Shown: positions 52,167 through 60,653 of the stretch, one piece after another | Layout of the letters: each line of letters opens with the position of its first letter | How positions within the stretch are numbered: the first letter of the stretch is position 1 | Assembly: GCA_031378845.1 (NCBI GenBank) | Contig: JANNES010000026.1 | Location: 62,001-126,000 of the forward strand | Length of the DNA: 64,000 nucleotides | Direction: 5' to 3' | Origin: JAJNPS01 sp031378845 | GTDB taxonomy: Bacteria; Pseudomonadota; Alphaproteobacteria; Rhodobacterales; Rhodobacteraceae | Position numbers and translations under genes: made by a program | Notes under the pieces: model-generated | Told to the model about the DNA's origin: nothing | What the model saw: only the letters and a program-made list of their open reading frames with translations | Database searches by the model: none

Positions 52167-53056
52167 ACCATCGGCTTTTCTATGTCGCGGTCCTTTTGGC
52201 GCTAGGGATCGGCTGGGGCACAACCCAGTCCCTGGGCAAAATCGCGGTTTCGACCGGGCATGGGCCGTTTGGCCTGATCGTCTGGCAGGGGGTGATCGGC
52301 GTCATCGTGCTGGGGGCGCTGACGCTGGCGCGGGGCAGGCGGCCAAGGCTGACATGGGCGGGCCTGCGGTTCGCGCTGATCATCGCGATGGTGGGGACGG
52401 TGCTGCCGACCTACACCTTTTACACGTCGGTGGTGCATCTGCCCGCCGGGATCATGGCCATCCTGATTTCCGCCGTTCCCCTGTTTTCGTTTCCGATGGC
52501 GATGATCCTTGGGATGGACAAGTTTTCGGCCAAGCGGCTGTTCGGGCTGATCTGCGGGCTGACGGGGGTGGCGCTGATAACACTTCCGGGCGCCAGCCTG
52601 CCTGATCCTGCGACGGCGGTCTGGGTGCCGCTGGCGCTGCTGGGCCCGCTGTTCTATGCGCTGGAGGGCAATATCGTGGCGCGCTGGGGGACATTCGGCA
52701 TGGACCCGGTCGAGACGATGTTCTGGGCAAGTCTGATTGCCGCGGTGATTACGCTGCCTGTGGCGATGGTGCAGGGGCAGATGTTCCCCCTGCTGCCGTT
52801 CGGGCCGCCCGAGGCGGCGTTGGTGATCTCGTCAGGCCTGCATGCGGTGCTTTATGCCAGCTATGTGTGGCTGAACGGGAAGGCGGGGGCGGTGTTCGCG
52901 GCGCAAACGGCCTATTTTGTCACCGGTTCTGGTGTATTTTGGGCAATGCTGCTGTTGGGTGAGCGGTTTTCGCCAGTGGTGTGGGCGGCGCTTGTCATCA
53001 TGCTGGCGGGTGTGGCATTGGTTCAGCCGCGCGCCAACGCGCGATCCGCGGCCTGA
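52163..53056 (+). CDS. DMT-superfamily (EamA-type) permease
   Basis: The TTG at 52163 overlaps the ymdB stop as TTGA and gives a 297-residue protein with about ten helices in two EamA repeats (IGWGTTQSLGKIAV, then ISAVPLFSFPMAMILGMDKF). The start is preferred since the first helix begins 6 residues later, and coupling to ymdB would explain the weak codon. The substrate is unknown; it is not closely similar to the DMT permease at 9007. Confidence 0.85.
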   Translation: MNHRLFYVAVLLALGIGWGTTQSLGKIAVSTGHGPFGLIVWQGVIGVIVLGALTLARGRRPRLTWAGLRFALIIAMVGTVLPTYTFYTSVVHLPAGIMAILISAVPLFSFPMAMILGMDKFSAKRLFGLICGLTGVALITLPGASLPDPATAVWVPLALLGPLFYALEGNIVARWGTFGMDPVETMFWASLIAAVITLPVAMVQGQMFPLLPFGPPEAALVISSGLHAVLYASYVWLNGKAGAVFAAQTAYFVTGSGVFWAMLLLGERFSPVVWAALVIMLAGVALVQPRANARSAA

Positions 53057-53070
53057 CAACCGGAGAAGAC

Positions 53071-54849
53071 ATGTTCGGATACGCTGTTCCGATGGAGGCC
53101 CAACCTTGGGTGGCACTGGCCATTCTGGTGGTGATGTTCGTGCTGTTCGTGCTGGAGCGTACGCCGGTCGAGGTCACCGCCATAGGTGCGGCCGCGGTGA
53201 TGCTGATCCTGGGGATCCTGCCGGTCAAGGACGCGACGAGCGTTCTGTCAAACTCTGCCCCATGGACCATCGCGATGATGTTTCTGGTGATGGGGGGACT
53301 GGTGCGCACCGGCGCGGTGGAAATGGTGATTTCCATGGCCGGGCGCTATATCGGGGATCGGCCCAAGACGACAATCGTGGTTCTGTTCGGTTTCATCGCC
53401 GTTGCCTCGGCCTTCATGAACAACACGCCTTTGGTTGCGGTGATGATCCCGGTGGTCATGCAGATGGCGATCCAGATGAATGTGGCGCCGTCCAAGCTGT
53501 TGATCCCGCTGAGTTACATCACCGTGCTGGGGGGCATGATCACGCTGATCGGCACCTCTACCAACATTCTGGTCGATGGTGTGGCCAAGGATGCGGGACT
53601 GGCGCATTTCGGCCTGTTCGAGATCGCGCCCTTGGGGATTGCGGTGACCATCGCGGGGGGGCTCTATCTGGCGCTGTTTGGCAACAAGCTGTTGCCGGTG
53701 CGACAGTCGATGGGCGTGTTGCTGAGCGACCGGCGCAAGATGAAGTATTTCACCGAAGTCGCGGTGCCCGAGGACAGCTCCTTGCTTGGGCAATCGGTGC
53801 TGGAGGTGGATATCTTCAAGCCCGATGGCGTGCGGGTGATCGACGTGCTGCGCGGAGATGCGAGTTTGCGCCGCGATCTGGCATCGGTGGTTCTGGCGGC
53901 GGGCGACCGGGTGGTCTTGCGCACCGAGATGACCGAGCTTTTGGGGATGCAGGCGCGCAAGGATGTGCATCTGGTCGACAAGCTGAGTTCCGTCAAGACC
54001 GAGACGGTCGAGGTGCTGATCGGCCCCGGCTGCCGGATGGAAGGGCGATCCTTGGGCGAGCTCAGGCTGCGCCGCCGTTACGGTGTCTATGTGCTGGCAG
54101 CACACCGGCGTAACCAGAATATCGGGCGACAGCTGGACGACTTGATCGTGCGGGTGGGCGATACGCTGCTGCTGGAGGGCAATCTAGAGGATATCCAGCG
54201 GTTGGCGGCGGATATGGATCTGGTGGACATCTCGCGCCCGCGGGTCAAAGCGTTCCGGCGCGTCAAGGCACCGATCGCGATTGCGGGGCTTGCGATGATC
54301 GTGGTGCTGTCCGCGTTTGACGTTGCCCCGATCCTTGCGCTGGCGGTGATCGCGGTGGCGATCATTCTGATCACGCGATGCGTGGACAGCGACGAGGCGT
54401 TTTCCTTTGTCGATGGGCGATTGCTGGCGATGATCTTTGCAATGCTCGCGGTGGGCCAGGGGTTGGATCATTCCGGTGCGGTGGCGCTGATCGTGACGGC
54501 GGCGGCCCCGTGGCTGACCAGTCTGTCGCCGTTTTTCCTGATCCTTGCGGTCTATTTCATCGGTCTGGTGCTAACCGAATTTCTGTCCAACAACGCGGTC
54601 GCGGTGATCTATACGCCCGTGGCGATCGAGCTGGCGCAGACGCTGGGATACGATGCGCGCCCCTTTGTGGTGGCGGTGATGTTTTCGGCCACGCTGGCCT
54701 TTGCCACGCCGGTCGGATACCAGACCAACATGATGGTTTACGGGCCGGGCGGGTACAAATTCTCGGACTATGTCAAGATCGGGCTGCCGCTGAATGTCAT
54801 CGTGATGCTGGTGGCGTGTTCGCTGATCCCGCTGATCTGGCCTTTGTGA
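53071..54849 (+). CDS. SLC13-family permease with two RCK_C (TrkA-C) domains
   Basis: The product has 592 residues from ATG 53071 with CGGAGAAG upstream. Membrane helices with the family sequence ASAFMNNTPLVAVMIPVVMQM and ITLIGTSTNILVDGVA come first. Two cytoplasmic RCK_C domains follow at about residues 210-390, and then a second helix bundle (LTEFLSNNAVAVIYTPVAIEL, then FATPVGYQTNMMVYGPGGY). Such transporters move di- or tricarboxylates, sulfate or similar anions with Na+ or H+. The RCK domains probably sense a ligand or nucleotide. Confidence 0.92.
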   Translation: MFGYAVPMEAQPWVALAILVVMFVLFVLERTPVEVTAIGAAAVMLILGILPVKDATSVLSNSAPWTIAMMFLVMGGLVRTGAVEMVISMAGRYIGDRPKTTIVVLFGFIAVASAFMNNTPLVAVMIPVVMQMAIQMNVAPSKLLIPLSYITVLGGMITLIGTSTNILVDGVAKDAGLAHFGLFEIAPLGIAVTIAGGLYLALFGNKLLPVRQSMGVLLSDRRKMKYFTEVAVPEDSSLLGQSVLEVDIFKPDGVRVIDVLRGDASLRRDLASVVLAAGDRVVLRTEMTELLGMQARKDVHLVDKLSSVKTETVEVLIGPGCRMEGRSLGELRLRRRYGVYVLAAHRRNQNIGRQLDDLIVRVGDTLLLEGNLEDIQRLAADMDLVDISRPRVKAFRRVKAPIAIAGLAMIVVLSAFDVAPILALAVIAVAIILITRCVDSDEAFSFVDGRLLAMIFAMLAVGQGLDHSGAVALIVTAAAPWLTSLSPFFLILAVYFIGLVLTEFLSNNAVAVIYTPVAIELAQTLGYDARPFVVAVMFSATLAFATPVGYQTNMMVYGPGGYKFSDYVKIGLPLNVIVMLVACSLIPLIWPL

Positions 54850-54862
54850 AGGGACTTTTGCG

Positions 54863-55219
54863 ATGCGTAAGTTATTGCCGGTGATCTTGGTGGCGGGATG
54901 CGCCACCTTTCCCGGCACGCCGGTGCCGAAAGCGGCGCGCCTGTCCGACGAGGTGCTGACCGTGACGCTGAGCGACGCGACGGTGTGCCGCGCGAATTGG
55001 GCGGCGGCGGGCGGCGTGGGGCGGCTGGAGCCTTGCGGGCCGGGCTATGGCTATGTGGTCAAGCTGGTGGAAAATCCCAACATCCTGCGCCAGTTGTTCT
55101 CGGGCCTTGTCGAGGCATTGGGGGCGGACGGGGTCTCTCCGCCCTTGGCCGAGGTGGTGATCACCGATGCGGCGGGGGTGGACCGGGTGTTCGTGTCGCC
55201 GCCGGAGGTCGAGGAATAG
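54863..55219 (+). CDS. small predicted lipoprotein, function unknown
   Basis: This 118-residue protein starts at ATG 54863 with GAAGGGAC upstream. MRKLLPVILVAGC is a lipoprotein signal with lipidated Cys13. The mature part has two more cysteines (CRANWAAAGGVGRLEPCGPGYGY) that could form a disulfide, and no other recognised domain. It lies 13 bases after the SLC13 gene and 18 before the RibD-C gene, so it is probably part of the same run. Confidence 0.75.
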   Translation: MRKLLPVILVAGCATFPGTPVPKAARLSDEVLTVTLSDATVCRANWAAAGGVGRLEPCGPGYGYVVKLVENPNILRQLFSGLVEALGADGVSPPLAEVVITDAAGVDRVFVSPPEVEE

Positions 55220-55237
55220 CGGCGGAGGATTAATCTG

Positions 55238-55789
55238 ATGGCAAAGCTGATCTTTGCGATGAACGTGTCGCTGGACGGGTATGTCGATCACGATCACGCG
55301 GACATGATGCCGGACGCAGCACTGTTTCGGCATTTCATCGAGATGACAAAAGGGATCGCGGGCAGCATCTATGGCCGCAAGCTCTATGAGCTGATGCAGT
55401 ACTGGGACGGGGACACCTGGGACCAGCATGATCAGCCGGATGCCCCGGCGCTGCGCGCGTTCGCGGAGGCCTGGCGTCGGCAGCCGAAATGGGTGGTGTC
55501 GAAGACGCTGACCGAGGTCGGACCCAACGCCACGCTGATCAAGGACGACGTCGAGGGGGCGATCCGGCGGCTGAAGGACGAGCTGCAGGGCGACGTCGAT
55601 GTGGGCGGCACGGTGCTCGCGCATGCTGTGGGCGAGATGGGGCTGCTGGACGAGGTGCATATGTATCTGCGCCCAGTGGTTCTGGGCAAGGGCAGGCCGA
55701 TGTTTGTGGGACCGAGGCCGCCGATGCGGCTGTTGGACAGCGAGCGGATCGGTGGGGATGTGATCCGGTTGAGGTATGCGCCGGGGTGA
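55238..55789 (+). CDS. dihydrofolate-reductase-like (RibD C-terminal domain) protein
   Basis: This 183-residue stand-alone RibD-C protein starts at ATG 55238 with CGGAGGATTAA upstream. MAKLIFAMNVSLDGYVD is the typical first strand and loop. GSIYGRKLYELMQYW is the nucleotide region. GDVDVGGTVLAHAVGEMGLLDEVHMYLRPVVLGKGRPMF is the conserved C-terminal part. Such proteins are NADPH-dependent reductases of pteridine or pyrimidine compounds; the substrate is not known. Confidence 0.85.
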   Translation: MAKLIFAMNVSLDGYVDHDHADMMPDAALFRHFIEMTKGIAGSIYGRKLYELMQYWDGDTWDQHDQPDAPALRAFAEAWRRQPKWVVSKTLTEVGPNATLIKDDVEGAIRRLKDELQGDVDVGGTVLAHAVGEMGLLDEVHMYLRPVVLGKGRPMFVGPRPPMRLLDSERIGGDVIRLRYAPG

Positions 55790-55814
55790 GGCGTTTGAGG
55801 ACCGACAGAGGGCT

Positions 55815-56010
55815 GCGCCCGACCTCGGGATAGCGCGCGGAGGCTGGTTCTAGGTACTTTATGGTTCAACCACTCCCCCCGCAGTTCTGCTGGTGGGGGT
55901 GGCAAACGCGCCCTCCCGGGGGGAGGTCGGGCCATGCCATTGGTTGCTTGAACCAATGGCGCAACCAATGGCAAACCCGGCGGCGCTAGGGCGCCTTGAT
56001 TCCGGGCAAG
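55815..56010. repeat. dispersed intergenic repeat, family B, copy 2 (with insertion)
   Basis: It shares with copy 3 the block CTGGTTC, then CTTTATGG-TCAACC, AGTTCTGCTGG and the core GGCGGCGCT-GCCTTGATT-CGGGCAAG. The copy also carries about 36 extra bases (55937-55972) that form overlapping hairpins and are absent from copies 1 and 3. A short open frame inside has no ribosome-binding site. Confidence 0.7.
55937..55971. repeat. two overlapping hairpins competing for one arm
   Basis: CCATTGGTTGC (55937-55947) can pair with AACCAATGG (55951-55959) as a nine-pair stem with a tight loop, or with GCAACCAATGG (55961-55971) as an eleven-pair stem. Only one can form at a time. Confidence 0.7.
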
Positions 56011-56085
56011 AAACAGATCGGCGCGGCTGCTTTGCGGACGAAGCGGGCGTTCCATCGTCAGCGGCGTGCCTAGCCACCTGAGGCT

Positions 56086-56892
56086 CTATTTCGTCATGCG
56101 TCCGCTGGCCAAAGCGCGCGGATCGGCGCATCCGATGATCGCAGAATGCCCCTTTGAGAGCCCCATGCGGGCGCAGATGGCTTCTGATGGCGCATTCCCA
56201 GGCTCAACACCGGTCATGAAATCGCCAAATCCGAACCGTGTTTTCATCTCAAGCAGGGCATGCGCCCCAAGAACAAGAGACAACCGTTGACCACGTCGCG
56301 CGGGGTCTGTGGCAAGCATGCCCCACCAGGCCTGCCCACCGTGTCTGGGATGATCTACAAGGGCGTTGGCCGAGGACGCAGCACAGGAAACCACCTTTGC
56401 GGCGCGGTCAACGGCCACCAGACAGACGGCGGGCTGCAAGAGGCCGCGCAAGACCTCGCCACACGGCGGCAGGACACCGCAGCCCAGGGCCATCTCGGCC
56501 AGTGACGCCAATTGACCATCCGCGCTTGACGCATCCAGACGCTGCATCGTCACGTCCTCGGGCAGGGAACAAGTGGCGACAACCTGTCGGGCCGCCGCGA
56601 TGGCGGAGACGGAACCCTGCCATTTGTCATAGGCCATGGGCACCAGACCGCGCGCCAGCATCGACGTCTTGATGGCTTCGACCTGGCTTAGCGGGATGGC
56701 AAAGTAGGTTGCGTAGCCCTGGATGGTGGCCAGGGCGGCAAGGTGGTCGATGTCGCCGTCCTCGGGTCCGGGCAAGCCGACCGTGCGGCCGTAGTAGCTG
56801 TAGCGCCTGTCCTGACCCAGCAAGGCAGCCATCCCGCGACCACGCCGCAACAGAGCGCGCTGATCGTCGTTTCCAAAGAATTCGTCTTTCAT
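56086..56892 (-). CDS. GNAT-family N-acetyltransferase
   Basis: The product has 268 residues from ATG 56892 with GAAGGGT upstream. The N-terminal half is not recognised and has an unusual Tyr-rich stretch (RRYSYYGRTVGLPG). The C-terminal half is a GNAT domain with the acetyl-CoA region GMLATDPARRGQRLSLVLGAHALLEM and the closing YNSEAICARMGLSK-like segment (APSEAICARMGLSK). The substrate is unknown. It stands alone between repeat copies B2 and B3. Confidence 0.82.
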   Translation of the reverse strand: MKDEFFGNDDQRALLRRGRGMAALLGQDRRYSYYGRTVGLPGPEDGDIDHLAALATIQGYATYFAIPLSQVEAIKTSMLARGLVPMAYDKWQGSVSAIAAARQVVATCSLPEDVTMQRLDASSADGQLASLAEMALGCGVLPPCGEVLRGLLQPAVCLVAVDRAAKVVSCAASSANALVDHPRHGGQAWWGMLATDPARRGQRLSLVLGAHALLEMKTRFGFGDFMTGVEPGNAPSEAICARMGLSKGHSAIIGCADPRALASGRMTK

Positions 56893-57324
56893 CTGGCTGG
56901 ACCCTTCATGACGCCGCAAGGCAAGTCTGAAGGGTGAAAGATCAAGGGTCAAAACAATACTAAAACCAGGGTGGTCCATTCGGATTTGCCCTGCACACCG
57001 AAAACACGCGATTGCGGGCGCGTTCCTAATGGGCTCAAAGCCGCCCTCGACCACCCCCAACCCAGGGCAAGGCCTGACCGCCGGGTGGGCGCGGCCCTGC
57101 TGGTTCCCGGGCGCTTTATGGATCAACCCATCCTACCGGAGTTCTGCTGGCAACCGTTACAAAAGCGCGTGCCCGAGGGGGCGGTCAGGCGCTGATGGGC
57201 GGCGCTTTGTGCCTTGATTTCGGGCAAGCGGTGGCGGCCTGACTGCCGCGTACCGGGCTTGCGGGCTCCGCCTTGGCTGGTGTAGAGACCGCCATCACCA
57301 AAGACGCAATCGGAGTGACGGGTC
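56893..57324. other. 432-base gap between the GNAT gene and yebC
   Basis: No gene is supported. It contains copy 3 of repeat family B (57073-57230) and must hold the divergent promoters of the acetyltransferase gene and yebC. Bases 56930-57000 are the least GC-rich, the likely promoter area. Confidence 0.55.
57073..57230. repeat. dispersed intergenic repeat, family B, copy 3
   Basis: It aligns with copy 2 through CTGGTTC, CTTTATGG-TCAACCC, GAGTTCTGCTGG and GGCGGCGCT-GCCTTGATTTCGGGCAAG. It lacks the hairpin insertion of copy 2. It lies about 95 bases before yebC. Confidence 0.68.
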
Positions 57325-58068
57325 ATGGCAGGCCATTCGAAATGGGCGAATATCCAGCATCGCAAGGGCAAGCAGGACAAGGCGCGCTCCAAGGTGTTTT
57401 CCAAGCTGGCCAAGGAAATCACTGTGGCTGCCAAGATGGGCATGCCGGACGTGGACATGAACCCGCGTCTGCGGCTGGCGGTCAAGGCGGCCAAGGCGGT
57501 GTCGATGCCAAAGGACGTGATCGACCGCGCGATCAAGAAAAGCCAGATGGGCGACGGCGCGGATTACACCGAGATCCGTTATGAAGGGTATGGCGCGGGC
57601 GGCATCGCGATCATCGTCGAGGCGCTGACCGACAACCTCAACCGCACCGCCAGCAATGTGCGCAGTTATTTCACCAAGGCGGGCGGGAATATGGGGCAGA
57701 CCGGTTCGGTCAGCCATTCCTTCGACCGGGTGGGCGAAATTTCGTATTCCGTCACTGCCGGTTCTGCGGATGATGTGATGATGGCGGCGCTGGATGCCGG
57801 GGCGGATGACGTGGAATCCGACGAGGACGGCCACTGGATCTATTGCTCGGTCGAGGCTTTGTCGGAAACATCGGATGCGCTGGAGAAAGCGCTGGGCGAG
57901 TCCACCGAATCCAAGTTGGTCTGGCGGCCGCAGACCCTGACGGAAGTTGACCTGGACACCGCGCAAAAGCTGATGCGGCTGATCGACCTGTTGGAGGAAG
58001 ATGACGACGTGCAGACCGTGACGCACAACTTCGATATCCCCGAGGATGTGGCTGCGCAACTGGAGTGA
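57325..58068 (+). CDS. yebC: YebC/PmpR family protein
   Basis: The product has 247 residues from ATG 57325 with GGAGTGACGGGTC upstream. The N-terminus MAGHSKWANIQHRKGKQDKARSKVFSKLAKEI is the invariant YebC block. It is followed by RLRLAVKAAKAVSMPKDVIDRAIKK and the acidic C-terminal part. Family members act as transcription regulators in some species and help ribosomes at proline stretches in others. It ends before a terminator. Confidence 0.97.
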   Translation: MAGHSKWANIQHRKGKQDKARSKVFSKLAKEITVAAKMGMPDVDMNPRLRLAVKAAKAVSMPKDVIDRAIKKSQMGDGADYTEIRYEGYGAGGIAIIVEALTDNLNRTASNVRSYFTKAGGNMGQTGSVSHSFDRVGEISYSVTAGSADDVMMAALDAGADDVESDEDGHWIYCSVEALSETSDALEKALGESTESKLVWRPQTLTEVDLDTAQKLMRLIDLLEEDDDVQTVTHNFDIPEDVAAQLE

Positions 58069-58090
58069 CGGCTGCGGCATGCTGAGAGGA

Positions 58091-58115
58091 AAGGGCCCCC
58101 GGTTGGGGCTTTTTC
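58091..58115 (+). terminator. rho-independent terminator after yebC
   Basis: GCCCCC and a GGGGC arm around GGTT form a GC-rich stem followed by five T, 23 bases after the stop. Confidence 0.82.
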
Positions 58116-58266
58116 TTTGGCAGAAGGGGCTGCGCTGTTCCCCATGGCGATCCCACCCTGCGAGGGGGAGGGGGTGCGTTTGGCAAGGCGTGCATGACCT
58201 GCATCAAGGAAAGCCGGGCAATCCGCTGGTATTCTTGGCCGACAAGGCGATGCGGAGGGCCATGAG

Positions 58267-58665
58267 ATGCGGCAATTGTGGATATTGGTGGCGGGGGTGC
58301 TGGTGGGATTGCCGGCCTTCGCTGAGGGGAATGCGGTCGAGGGCGCGGCGCTTTATCGCCGTCATTGTGTGATGTGCCATGGCGTGGGGGCCACCGGTCA
58401 GGGGCCGATGGTGACGGTGATGACGGTGCAACCAGCCGACCTCACGACCCTCATCCAGCGACATGGCGGGGAATTTCCATTTGCGCGGGTGGCTTCGCGG
58501 ATCGACGGGCGGGATCCGTTGGTGGCCCACGGCAGCGACATGCCGGTCTACGGCGACTTTTTTGAAGGCAGCGACGTGATGCTGAAGACAGAGGCGGGCC
58601 AACCCTTGATGACCAGCCAGCCGATTGCAGACCTGATTGCGTGGTTACAGACGATCCAGAAGTGA
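58267..58665 (+). CDS. exported monoheme c-type cytochrome
   Basis: This 132-residue protein starts at ATG 58267 with GGAGGGCC upstream. A signal peptide (LWILVAGVLVGLPAFA, cleaved near residue 19) is followed by the heme site CVMCH (C34, C37, H38) and GVGATGQGP. A Met within GSDMPVYG is the likely second heme ligand. It is periplasmic, and its partner is unknown. No oxidase or dehydrogenase is adjacent; the cbb3 genes are 35 kb away. Confidence 0.9.
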   Translation: MRQLWILVAGVLVGLPAFAEGNAVEGAALYRRHCVMCHGVGATGQGPMVTVMTVQPADLTTLIQRHGGEFPFARVASRIDGRDPLVAHGSDMPVYGDFFEGSDVMLKTEAGQPLMTSQPIADLIAWLQTIQK

Positions 58666-58705
58666 TGTGGGCAGATGGCGCAATGGACGCGTGTCGCGCC
58701 GATGG

Positions 58706-59260
58706 TCAGGATAGCATCGCCTCGGTCCAGCCCAAGGCAGCCAGATCGTCTATGCGAAACCGGGCATCATCGGCCATGAAGAATTCATCCAGTTGCGGGG
58801 GCTTGATGCTGGTGCCCGACAGCATGGTATGGACCTGACCGCGATGGTGCTGGTCATGCAAGAACACATGCATCAGCACATCCGCCACAGTGTCGGTCTG
58901 GATGCGGTCGCGACGGTGGATGTGGACGGGGCCGGCAAGGTCCGCCGGCGTCAGCGCCGCGACGTATGCGAGAACCGTCCGGTCCAATGCCGTCTGGGCC
59001 GCAGCCAGCGTGGCGCCTTCGGGATAGGGTTCTGCGATGTCAAAGGCAGCGACACCGAGCGTGCCGCCTTGCAGCGCGTCGAGATAGAAAAGATCGACCG
59101 TGTAGATGTGGTTCATGGTGGCGCACAGGCTGGGGAAAAAGCTGGTGCGGGGCGCCTGCCACGCACCGGGCGGCAAGGCCGCGATCGCCAGGTTCAGGCG
59201 GCGGTTAGCCAATAGGGCGTTGCGCGCGAGCTGGCGATAGGGGCGGATGGGATCGGTCAT
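58706..59260 (-). CDS. DinB-family protein
   Basis: This 184-residue four-helix protein starts at ATG 59260. The metal-binding histidines are in MNHIYTVD and HDQHHRGQVHTML, the DinB/YfiT pattern. The family carries out thiol-transfer and similar reactions; DinB itself is named for damage induction. The function here is unknown. It is on the same strand as the LysR gene, 31 bases downstream of that gene's stop. Confidence 0.87.
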   Translation of the reverse strand: MTDPIRPYRQLARNALLANRRLNLAIAALPPGAWQAPRTSFFPSLCATMNHIYTVDLFYLDALQGGTLGVAAFDIAEPYPEGATLAAAQTALDRTVLAYVAALTPADLAGPVHIHRRDRIQTDTVADVLMHVFLHDQHHRGQVHTMLSGTSIKPPQLDEFFMADDARFRIDDLAALGWTEAMLS

Positions 59261-59291
59261 GGGATAAGCTTGCGGCAGGCGCGCACACCGG

Positions 59292-60182
59292 TCAACCGGG
59301 GGCGATCAGCAATTGCCGGGATGCCACCCGGATTGCCGCCGTAAGCGGGGCCAGTGCAGGGGCCGCCAGGCGGGTGAATTGCCAGTGAAGCGCCACGTCC
59401 AGCGGCGTGCCATGCTGAAGCTCCACCAGGTTGCCTGCGGCGAGGTGACCGGCCACCAGGGGTTCGGGGTTCAGGCCCCAGCCAAGGCCGGTCAGGCAGG
59501 CATCGACAAAAGCATGAGTCGAGGCCATCCGGTGGCTCGGGAACGCCGCGCGCTGCGTCTGACCGGCGCTCTGGCGGGTCACCCAATGCTGTTGCAGGCG
59601 GTCCTTGTCGGAAAAGGTCAGGGCGGGGGCGCGCGTGAGCGCCTCGGCGGTGACCCCGGCGGGGAACCAGTGGCGCATGTAGGCGGGCGACGCCGTGGCG
59701 CGGTAGCGCAGCGCGCCCAGCGCGATCGTGTCGCAGCCTTGCAATGGGCCGGGATGGGCGGTGACGGCGGCGACGACCTCGCCGCGTTTCAGCCAGTCCT
59801 GGCTGACATCCTGATCATCGATCACAAGGTCAAAGAGAAAGCCCGGTGTCGCCGCGAGCGCCGCAATGACCCAGGTCGCCAGACTGTCGGCATTGACCGC
59901 GATGCGCAAGTTGGCAGGGCGGCGCGCAAGGCCGGGAAGGTCATCGGCCAAAGTGCGTTCCAAGAGCGTCACTTCGTCGTGGTGGCGGATCATCCGCTGC
60001 CCCGCCTCGGTCGCCCTGCAGGGCTGGCTGCGGCGGATGAGCAAGGTACCCGCCGCCTCTTCCAGCGCCTTGATCCGCTGCGAGATGGCCGAGGGCGTGA
60101 CATGAAGTTCCGCTGCGGCAAGGTCGAACGAGCCACGACGGTGAACGGCGGCAAGGGCTGCTAGCTGGGCAGGGTCAAGCAT
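59292..60182 (-). CDS. argP: LysR-family regulator, ArgP/LysG type
   Basis: The product has 296 residues from ATG 60182. The N-terminal winged helix (LAALAAVHRRGSFDLAAAELHVTPSAISQRIKALEE) and the effector domain match the ArgP/LysG/IciA group, which senses lysine or arginine and switches on a LysE-type exporter. It is divergent from an ACT-domain gene and a lysE gene. An inverted repeat, TTAATC-N11-GATTAA, lies 10 bases upstream of its start. Confidence 0.92.
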   Translation of the reverse strand: MLDPAQLAALAAVHRRGSFDLAAAELHVTPSAISQRIKALEEAAGTLLIRRSQPCRATEAGQRMIRHHDEVTLLERTLADDLPGLARRPANLRIAVNADSLATWVIAALAATPGFLFDLVIDDQDVSQDWLKRGEVVAAVTAHPGPLQGCDTIALGALRYRATASPAYMRHWFPAGVTAEALTRAPALTFSDKDRLQQHWVTRQSAGQTQRAAFPSHRMASTHAFVDACLTGLGWGLNPEPLVAGHLAAGNLVELQHGTPLDVALHWQFTRLAAPALAPLTAAIRVASRQLLIAPG

Positions 60183-60191
60183 TAGAAGAAC

Positions 60192-60214
60192 TTAATCATC
60201 CAGAGAAAGATTAA
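60192..60214. promoter_or_regulatory. LysR-type operator between argP and the ACT/lysE genes
   Basis: TTAATC (60192-60197) and GATTAA (60209-60214) form a perfect inverted repeat with an 11-base spacer, the T-N11-A layout of LysR-family sites, in the 87-base divergent gap. Confidence 0.7.
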
Positions 60215-60269
60215 CTGGAGTTAGGCAAAAAAGGTTGCGCTAGGTCAAGAGGAAGGTGCGGGGGATGCG

Positions 60270-60653
60270 ATGGGCGAACGGGATTTGACACTGCTGTTGC
60301 GCGGGATGGAGCCGGTGCTGCACAAGGCGCCATATGGCTTTGCGGTCTGGCCGGGCGCGGTGTTGCCGCTGGCGGCATTTGCGACGGTGGCAGAGGCCGA
60401 GGGGCTGACGGTCATCGCCGAACTGGTGGCGATGCAGAGCGCAGGGATGGCGTCGGAGCCTTGGGCGCGGATCAGTCTGACGGTGCATTCGGACCTGACG
60501 GCGGTCGGGTTGACGGCGGCCTTTGCGGCGGCTTTGGCTGAAGTCGGGATCAGTGCCAATGTCATCGCTGGGGTACATCACGACCATATCTTTGTGGCGT
60601 GGGATCGCAGGCATGATGCGATTGCCGCGCTGAAAGCCCTGTCGGATGTTTGA
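60270..60653 (+). CDS. ACT-domain protein (CASTOR-like, DUF2241 type)
   Basis: The product has 127 residues from ATG 60270. It appears to be two ACT-like folds in tandem (LRGMEPVLHKAPYGFAVWPGAVLPLAAFATVAEAEGLTVIAE, then RISLTVHSDLTAVGLTAAFAAALAEVGISANVIAGVHHDHIFVA). ACT folds bind amino acids. It overlaps lysE by eight bases, so the two are coupled. It may sense the exported amino acid. Confidence 0.85.
   Translation: MGERDLTLLLRGMEPVLHKAPYGFAVWPGAVLPLAAFATVAEAEGLTVIAELVAMQSAGMASEPWARISLTVHSDLTAVGLTAAFAAALAEVGISANVIAGVHHDHIFVAWDRRHDAIAALKALSDV

Noticed and set aside
55893..56081. 62-codon frame inside repeat copy B2
   Set aside because: It is not preserved in copies B1 and B3, and no ribosome-binding site precedes it.
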